From positions 621,934 to 628,277 of the forward strand of contig CP070766.1 of assembly GCA_020345705.1 (NCBI GenBank): DNA of 6,344 bases, in the 5' to 3' direction. The translations under genes and the position numbers were made by a program. Under the pieces are notes generated by a model, which was given only the letters and a program-made list of their open reading frames with translations, ran no database searches and was not told the origin of the DNA. Shown here piece by piece: positions 1-4,623 of this stretch. How positions within the stretch are numbered: position 1 is the stretch's first letter; every line of letters starts with the position of its first letter. Origin of the DNA: Candidatus Zixiibacteriota bacterium. GTDB lineage: Bacteria > Zixibacteria > MSB-5A5 > GN15 > PGXB01.

Positions 1-1856
1 GTTACCTTATACACGTTATCGCCGCTTTCCCCCCTGGCAATGATCGAATCGACGTATGGCAGGAATTGCACGCCGGTATCGAGAGGAAACGGAATCAGGT
101 TCAAAGTCCAGCTCAGCTCCTGCTTTGAGCTGAGTATCCATTCGTCGGGATCCAGTTCTATATCGATCGGCATTTCATCCGTTTTCAGCAAATACATATT
201 CTTGCGCAGGTCGTTGAAAATCACAAGCGTGTCAATACCGGAATTGAAATAGAAAACAGCGTCAACCGGCATCGTGAAAACCTGCGGGAATGTCGCCTGT
301 GTCTGCTCCAGAAGGAAGAACGTCCAGTACCGCCCGTCACTCGGATCCTGCTCGCTCCAGTAGGTCCAGTAATAGCGCGGATAATAAGTGCCGTAAATCC
401 ATTCGTCGTAGAAATAATCGAGCTCCAAACCGGAGACCGTTTCACACAAATTTTTGAATTGTTCGGTCGTCACGTCCTTAAACTTGTACTCACTGTCGTA
501 GTAGGTCTGGAGGATATCGAAGAACGTGGCGTCGCCGACGATGTGCCTTAGCATATGCAGGACCCAGGCACCCTTGTCATAGACAATACTGCTGAAAATA
601 TTCCAGACGTTGGTTGTATCATATACGTAGATCGTCCCGCCATAGACATACTTCATCCCCTGCATATAGGCATGATAGTCATTGACTCCATCCTTTATCT
701 CGTAATAAAGGGCTTCGGCGTATGATGCAAAACCTTCATTGAGCCATATATCATGCCAGTTGTTACAGGTAATCATATCGCCCCACCATTGATGCGCCAG
801 CTCGTGTACGATGACCGGCTCTGAAAATCCGAAATTACTGCCGGTCATTGACGTAACGGTTTGATGCTCCATCGCGCCACCCCATTGGAAGTTGGCATGG
901 CCGTACTTTTCCTCGATAAAGGGGTACTCTCCGAACAGGTCGGCCAGCACCTGAATCGCAAAGGGAGTAATATTGTAGCTGATGAGAGAGGTGGCATACT
1001 TGTCGGGGTACACATGATGGGTGACGACCATCGAATCATTGTCGCCATAATAGTACCAGTTATGCCAGATAGTGTAATTCGAAATGGCCAGCGAGAAAAG
1101 GTACGTCGTGATCGGATACCTGACTTCATAATTGAACGTCCACGTGCCGTCGCCGTTTCTGGTAGTATCGATAAGGGTACCATTGGAAGCGCAGAAGTAA
1201 GCCGTATCGCACGTGACAATTATATCAAGCGAGTCGGCCTTGTCATCGGGCCGATCCTTGCAGGGCCACCAGGTCCGGGCCGACATCGGCTCCGAAAGCG
1301 TAGTCACGACCGGAACGTCGTATCTATAGTCGAATGAAAAGCCGTCAAGACCGGAGCCGACAGGGTGCCCATGGTATCTCACCGTGAAGGCAAAATTCTC
1401 ATCGACGTTGTATATTCCCCCGAGTTCAACCAGAAGCTTATTGCCGCCGTGAGAATAATTTAATGCCCCGCCGGGAGTATAAACGGAATCAACGGTCAGA
1501 TTCGAATACAGGTCAAGCTCCACGGCATCCAGACCGTCAACAGTCGAATTGCCCTGAACAAGAACGTTTCCATAGATCATTTCGCTGGGGATGTCAATTT
1601 CCAGCTCAATTCTGTGAAAGCCGACGTTGTACGTGGTCTGATCCAGAAACGAAGTCGTTCTGGCCGCTTCGGCGGCGAAGGCGCGCGCCCTTGAAAGCTC
1701 GCCGGCTTTGGATGCAGCCAGAATCTCGTGAATCTGCCAGGGTTTGAGAGTGTCCGGATCAAGCGACTCATCAAATATGCTTTCGCTGAATGTTGGAGTT
1801 GTCAAAAAGAAAACGGTGAAAATCAAAATAAGTGCCAAAAAAGACGCAGTTTTCAT
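1..1856 (-). CDS. Secreted M1-family zinc metallopeptidase, C-terminus cut by window edge (paralog A)
   Basis: The frame is open from the ATG at 1856 to the left edge: 618 codons, no stop, checked codon by codon. Residues 1-24 form a signal peptide (MKT, hydrophobic core, TPTFS before the mature protein) without a lipobox Cys, so export to the periplasm or outside is expected. An M1 N-terminal beta domain follows (about 45-240), then the catalytic domain. It has GAMEH at 327-331 (the GAMEN exopeptidase motif with His as last residue), HELAH at 351-355 (nt 792-806), the third zinc ligand Glu374 in NEGFASY, and catalytic Tyr426 in VYDKGAW. M1 enzymes usually cleave N-terminal residues from peptides. 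The visible end lies in the Ig-like region preceding the dockerin of paralog B; about 125 residues should be missing if the lengths match. The start is chosen because a Shine-Dalgarno site lies 8 nt upstream and MKTASFL is shared with paralog B. An upstream in-frame ATG at 1889 is not conserved. Substrate unknown. Confidence 0.93.
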   Translation of the reverse strand, partial: MKTASFLALILIFTVFFLTTPTFSESIFDESLDPDTLKPWQIHEILAASKAGELSRARAFAAEAARTTSFLDQTTYNVGFHRIELEIDIPSEMIYGNVLVQGNSTVDGLDAVELDLYSNLTVDSVYTPGGALNYSHGGNKLLVELGGIYNVDENFAFTVRYHGHPVGSGLDGFSFDYRYDVPVVTTLSEPMSARTWWPCKDRPDDKADSLDIIVTCDTAYFCASNGTLIDTTRNGDGTWTFNYEVRYPITTYLFSLAISNYTIWHNWYYYGDNDSMVVTHHVYPDKYATSLISYNITPFAIQVLADLFGEYPFIEEKYGHANFQWGGAMEHQTVTSMTGSNFGFSEPVIVHELAHQWWGDMITCNNWHDIWLNEGFASYAEALYYEIKDGVNDYHAYMQGMKYVYGGTIYVYDTTNVWNIFSSIVYDKGAWVLHMLRHIVGDATFFDILQTYYDSEYKFKDVTTEQFKNLCETVSGLELDYFYDEWIYGTYYPRYYWTYWSEQDPSDGRYWTFFLLEQTQATFPQVFTMPVDAVFYFNSGIDTLVIFNDLRKNMYLLKTDEMPIDIELDPDEWILSSKQELSWTLNLIPFPLDTGVQFLPYVDSIIARGESGDNVYKV

Positions 1857-1864
1857 CGAACTAA

Positions 1865-1873
1865 CCACCTTCC
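1865..1873 (-). promoter_or_regulatory. Shine-Dalgarno site of peptidase paralog A
   Basis: The minus strand reads GGAAGGTGG, with 8 nt between it and the ATG at 1856. The same site occurs at the same spacing before paralog B. It decides the start against the in-frame ATG at 1889. Confidence 0.8.
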
Positions 1874-1888
1874 GAACGGGTTTAGTCA

Positions 1889-1918
1889 TCGGCTCTATAC
1901 TATCTATCAAAGAGTCGA
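1889..1918 (-). promoter_or_regulatory. Leader hairpin of paralog A
   Basis: In the transcript, UCGACUCU and AGAGCCGA pair over 8 positions with one A-C mismatch, enclosing a 14-nt loop that begins UUGAUAGAUA. The hairpin lies a few nt inside the predicted transcript start. A matching hairpin sits exactly 2516 bp away before paralog B. A role in mRNA stability or translation control is inferred only. Confidence 0.4.
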
Positions 1919-1931
1919 GCAGTACACTTCT

Positions 1932-1959
1932 AATATAATGACATTTCTCGATCTGTCAA
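1932..1959 (-). promoter_or_regulatory. Sigma70-like promoter of peptidase paralog A
   Basis: On the minus strand TTGACA (1959-1954, perfect -35) is followed after 16 nt by TATATT (1937-1932, five of six matches to -10). Transcription would start near 1925, giving a leader of about 70 nt. Both hexamers and the spacing are identical before paralog B, although the spacer bases differ. This is good evidence that they are functional and that each copy has its own promoter. Confidence 0.72.
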
Positions 1960-1986
1960 CAACTTATGTCTGATATCGGATGTAGC

Positions 1987-2016
1987 GATTACCTTTTATA
2001 GTCCTATACGTAAACG
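1987..2016. promoter_or_regulatory. Conserved element upstream of promoter A
   Basis: About 60-90 bp upstream of the predicted transcript start, this stretch is largely shared with 4503-4531: GATTAC, a T-run, AGTCCT and a TACGTA palindrome followed by AACG. The sequence between it and the -35 box is less conserved. It could be a regulator site or simply residual similarity from the duplication. Confidence 0.35.
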
Positions 2017-2027
2017 TCATTGAAGGT

Positions 2028-2097
2028 GTGAGGTCAATAATCAGCCGCGTCCCCGTACACCTTATTTTCAGGGTCCTGGGTAGAATCCCGACCTCAC
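2028..2097. repeat. Inverted repeat GTGAGGTC / GACCTCAC between peptidase genes
   Basis: Two perfect 8-bp arms (2028-2035 and 2090-2097) are separated by 54 bp in the gap after paralog B. A competing 7-bp pair AAGGTGT / ACACCTT (2023-2029 and 2057-2063) overlaps the left arm. No U-tract follows, so this is not a standard intrinsic terminator. The rest of the 284-bp gap up to the stop at 2141 holds nothing else I can name. Confidence 0.3.
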
Positions 2098-2140
2098 AGC
2101 AACACCGAATCCGAACGTTGTCGGGAAGTCGGATGATGAA

Positions 2141-4372
2141 TTACTCTATACAACCCCAGAGCGGGTCGGGTCCATCTCTGTACAGGTAATTTATCAGGTA
2201 AGAAACGTCCAGAAGATTGACGTTGCAGGAAGCGTCGGGATCGGCCTGGTTCGGGACAGCGGGAGCCTCCCCGCTTCTATACAGGTAGTTGATAAGAAAA
2301 GTCGCATCCAGAAGATTTATCGTATCGTCATCGTTGGCATCACCCGCCAGACCCTCGCCCGCAAGGATGACAAGAGTGTACATCACTGTTTCGTTCAGTG
2401 TGCTGACTTCGTCCTCGACGTTCACCTCAAACGCAAACTGTCCGAATTCCATCGGCATACCCGAGATAATGCCCGTCAGACTGTCCAGTTCAAGCCCACC
2501 GGGCAGAGTCCCCGAGGCCACCGTGTACAGGTTATCGCCGCTACCTCCCCTGGCTATAACCGAATCGGTGTACGGCTGGAATTGCACCCCTGTATCGAGC
2601 AGAAACGGAATCAGATGTATACCCCAGCTTAACTCTTGATTGAAGCTGAGAATCCACGAGTCGGGATCGAGTTTTATATCAATCGGCATTTCGTCCGTTT
2701 TGAGAATGTACGTATTCCTGCGCACGTCGTTGAAAAGGACAAGCGTGTCAATGCCGGACTTGAAATAGAAAACAAGGTCGATCGGCATTTCAAATACCTG
2801 GGGAGCAGTCGGCTGCCTCTGCTCCAGGAAGAAGAACGTCCAGAACCGCCCGTCGTCGGGGTCCTGCTCGTTCCAGTACGACCAGTAATAATGCGGGTAA
2901 TAAGTGCCGTGCATCCACTCATCGAAGAAATAATCAAGCTCCACGCCGCAAACCGTTTCGCACAGATTCTTGAACTGCTCCGTTGTGGCGTCCTTGAACT
3001 TGTACTCGCTGTCATAGTAGGTCTGGAGGATATCGAAAAAGGCGGCGTCCCCAACGATATGCCTAAGCATATGCAAAAACCAGGCCCCCTTGTCGAAGAC
3101 AATACCGCTGAATATATTCCAGACATCAGTCGTATCGTACACATAGATGGTTCCGCCATAGAGATACCTCATCCCGTACATATAATCATGATACGCGGCG
3201 ACACCATCCTTTACTTCGTAATAGAGGGCCTCGGCGTACGAGGCAAAACCCTCATTGAGCCATATGTGATGCCAGTTGTGGCACGTGATCATGTCACCCC
3301 ACCACTGGTGCGCCAGCTCATGGATGATGATCGGCTCCGCAAACCCGATGCTGTAGGCGCCCATTGAGGAGACGGTCTGATGCTCCATGGCACCGCTCCA
3401 TAGGAAGTTGGCGTGACCATACTTCTCTTCGATAAAGGGATATTCTCCGAACAGACCGGCCAGCACCTCAATCGCAAAGGGGGTGATATTATAGCTCGTA
3501 AGAGAGAGTTCATATCTCTCGGGAAACACATAATGGGTGACGACCATCGAATCATTGTCGCCATAATAATACCAGTTATGCCAGATCGTGTAGTTTGTCA
3601 TAGCCAGCGAGAAAAGGTAGGTCGCGATCGGATACCTGACTTCATTATTGAAAGTCCAGGTGCCGTCGCCATTCCTGGTAGTGTCTATCAGAGTCCCGTT
3701 GGAAGCACAGAAATAGGCCGTATCGCAGGTGACAATGATGTCAAGCGAGTCGGCCTTGTCGTCCGGCCGATCCTTGCACGGCCACCAGGTCCGGGCCGAC
3801 ATCGGCTCCGAAAGCGTCGCTACGGTGGGAACACCGTTTCGATAGTCAATGGAGAAACCGCCAAGGCCGGTGCCGACCGGGTGCCCGTTATACGTCACCG
3901 TGAAGGCGAACGGCTCATCGACGTTATATAACCCCCCGAGTTCGACCAGAAGTTTATTGTCAGCATGAGAATAATCCAGCGCCCCACCGGGAGTATATAC
4001 CGAGTCGACGGTCAGATTCGTATACAGGTCGAGCTCAACGGCATCCAGACCGTCAACAGTCGAATTGCCCTGAACAAGAACGTTTCCATAGACTATTTCG
4101 CTGGGTATGTCAATTTCCAGCTCAATTCTGTGAAAACCGACGTCGTACGTGGTCTGATCCAGAAACGAAGTCGTTTTGGCCGCTTCGGCGGCGAAGGTGC
4201 GCGCCCTTGAAAGCTCGCCGGCTTTGGATGCAGCCAGAGTCTCATGCATCTGCCAGGGCTGGAGCGTGTCCGGATCAATTGACTCATCAAATATAGTATT
4301 GCTGAATGCCGGAGTCGCCAAAATGGAAATTGTGAGGATCAGAAGAAGTGACAAAAAGGACGCAGTTTTCAT
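2141..4372 (-). CDS. Secreted M1-family metallopeptidase with Ig-like and dockerin-like C-terminus (paralog B), catalytic Tyr replaced by Phe
   Basis: 743 residues from the ATG at 4372. The order is: signal peptide 1-24 (MKTASFL to TPAFS), M1 N-terminal domain about 45-240, catalytic domain with GAMEH 327-331, zinc site HELAH 351-355 and Glu374 (HExxH-x18-E, complete), a putative-Ig (He_PIG-like) domain about 595-668 with GTLPGGLELDSLTGIISG, and a dockerin-like module 677-743. In the M1 family a Tyr before the D/E/S-KGA motif stabilises the transition state (ERAP1 Tyr438 in SYDKGA). Here the codon at 3095-3097 gives Phe426 in VFDKGAW, so peptidase activity may be reduced or altered. Paralog A, aligned without gaps, keeps Tyr. 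Many differences between the copies are synonymous, which argues against decay. An in-frame ATG at 4438 would add 22 residues. It is rejected because it lies at the predicted transcript start, is not conserved in paralog A, and the Shine-Dalgarno site serves 4372. Mature protein probably extracellular; substrate and docking partner unknown. Confidence 0.95.
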   Translation of the reverse strand: MKTASFLSLLLILTISILATPAFSNTIFDESIDPDTLQPWQMHETLAASKAGELSRARTFAAEAAKTTSFLDQTTYDVGFHRIELEIDIPSEIVYGNVLVQGNSTVDGLDAVELDLYTNLTVDSVYTPGGALDYSHADNKLLVELGGLYNVDEPFAFTVTYNGHPVGTGLGGFSIDYRNGVPTVATLSEPMSARTWWPCKDRPDDKADSLDIIVTCDTAYFCASNGTLIDTTRNGDGTWTFNNEVRYPIATYLFSLAMTNYTIWHNWYYYGDNDSMVVTHYVFPERYELSLTSYNITPFAIEVLAGLFGEYPFIEEKYGHANFLWSGAMEHQTVSSMGAYSIGFAEPIIIHELAHQWWGDMITCHNWHHIWLNEGFASYAEALYYEVKDGVAAYHDYMYGMRYLYGGTIYVYDTTDVWNIFSGIVFDKGAWFLHMLRHIVGDAAFFDILQTYYDSEYKFKDATTEQFKNLCETVCGVELDYFFDEWMHGTYYPHYYWSYWNEQDPDDGRFWTFFFLEQRQPTAPQVFEMPIDLVFYFKSGIDTLVLFNDVRRNTYILKTDEMPIDIKLDPDSWILSFNQELSWGIHLIPFLLDTGVQFQPYTDSVIARGGSGDNLYTVASGTLPGGLELDSLTGIISGMPMEFGQFAFEVNVEDEVSTLNETVMYTLVILAGEGLAGDANDDDTINLLDATFLINYLYRSGEAPAVPNQADPDASCNVNLLDVSYLINYLYRDGPDPLWGCIE
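2144..2344 (-). other. Dockerin-like module of peptidase paralog B
   Basis: Residues 677-743 contain two EF-hand-like calcium loops followed by short helices. Loop 1 has Asp678, Asn680, Asp682 and Asp689; loop 2 has Asp711, Asp713, Ser715 and Asp722, matching the 1-3-5-12 spacing of dockerins. Each is followed by a variant of LLDxxxLINYLYRxG. Cys716 in loop 2 and Cys741 near the C-terminus could form a disulfide. Dockerins bind cohesin domains; no cohesin is visible in this window. Confidence 0.85.
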
Positions 4373-4380
4373 CGAACTAA

Positions 4381-4389
4381 TCACCTTCC
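4381..4389 (-). promoter_or_regulatory. Shine-Dalgarno site of peptidase paralog B
   Basis: The minus strand reads GGAAGGTGA, 8 nt before the ATG at 4372. This supports that start over the in-frame ATG at 4438, whose upstream sequence would be promoter rather than leader. Confidence 0.8.
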
Positions 4390-4404
4390 AAATGTGTTGA
4401 ACAA

Positions 4405-4434
4405 TCGACTCTATTTTATCTATCAATGAATCGA
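4405..4434 (-). promoter_or_regulatory. Leader hairpin of paralog B
   Basis: In the transcript, UCGAUUC and GAGUCGA pair over 7 positions with one U-G wobble. The loop keeps the UUGAUAGAUA stretch seen in the paralog A leader. Arm bases differ between copies while pairing is mostly kept, weak support for a selected structure. Confidence 0.4.
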
Positions 4435-4447
4435 CCAATATATCTCT

Positions 4448-4475
4448 AATATAATCATATTTCGCAATCTGTCAA
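4448..4475 (-). promoter_or_regulatory. Sigma70-like promoter of peptidase paralog B
   Basis: TTGACA (4475-4470), a 16-nt spacer and TATATT (4453-4448) lie on the minus strand, with transcription expected near 4441. The hexamers are identical to the paralog A promoter at an offset of exactly 2516 bp. The peptidase can therefore be transcribed independently of the upstream BACON-repeat gene. Confidence 0.72.
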
Positions 4476-4502
4476 CAACTTATAGCCTGTTGTCGACATA
4501 AT

Positions 4503-4531
4503 GATTACGTTTTAGAGTCCTTACGTAAACG
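4503..4531. promoter_or_regulatory. Conserved element upstream of promoter B with TTACGTAA palindrome
   Basis: This matches 1987-2016 with a 1-nt length difference. The perfect 8-bp palindrome TTACGTAA lies at 4521-4528; copy A keeps the core TACGTA at 2007-2012. It is a candidate operator or activator site, not assignable to a known regulator. Confidence 0.35.
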
Positions 4532-4557
4532 AGGTGAAAGTACGGGGCCTTTAAACA

Positions 4558-4597
4558 GCCGCCTCCCCGGACGCAGTATTTTCGTACGTTCGGCGGC
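4558..4597 (-). terminator. Possible weak terminator after the BACON-repeat gene
   Basis: On the minus strand GCCGCC and GGCGGC (4597-4592 and 4563-4558) can pair across a 28-nt loop, followed by UGUUUAAA. The long loop and poor U-tract make this a weak candidate. It lies 27 bp after the stop at 4624 and before promoter B. Confidence 0.25.
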
Positions 4598-4623
4598 GAA
4601 ACGGACAAGGCCACGGATGTTTA

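Larger units (their letters stand above)
1..2069. repeat. Tandem duplication, copy A
   Basis: Similarity to copy B (2517-4583) runs through the peptidase gene, its leader, promoter and upstream element, ending near a shared CAGCCG...ATTTTC block (2042-2069 versus 4556-4583). The offset is exactly 2516 bp for all coding positions, leader, Shine-Dalgarno site and promoter, dropping to 2514 beyond them. The left limit is outside the window. Confidence 0.9.
2517..4583. repeat. Tandem duplication, copy B
   Basis: Counterpart of 1-2069 in direct orientation. The coding part aligns without gaps over 618 codons at about 82 % protein identity by hand count, with many additional synonymous changes, so the duplication is not recent. 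The sequence left of 2517 has no visible partner because copy A is cut by the window. Confidence 0.9.

Noticed and set aside
861..1337. Plus-strand open frame of 158 codons, with a similar frame at 3413-3931
   Set aside because: The two resemble each other only because they are antisense to the same part of the duplicated peptidase genes; the minus-strand proteins carry the conserved motifs.
1..1856. Paralog A as a pseudogene
   Set aside because: Translation shows an uninterrupted frame with all catalytic residues; it only appears truncated because the window ends.
2109..2134. Hairpin ATCCGA / TCGGAT just after the stop of peptidase B as a terminator
   Set aside because: There are only 6 bp with a 14-nt loop and no U-tract on the minus strand; too weak to call.
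2636..3367. Plus-strand open frame of 243 codons
   Set aside because: It is antisense to the catalytic domain of peptidase B, has no recognisable domain, and no Shine-Dalgarno site or promoter was noted; it is a shadow of the minus-strand codon pattern.
4373..4438. Longer start of peptidase B (22 extra residues)
   Set aside because: The ATG at 4438 sits at the predicted transcript start, the extension is not conserved in paralog A, and it would place a charged stretch before the signal peptide; the Shine-Dalgarno site fits 4372.
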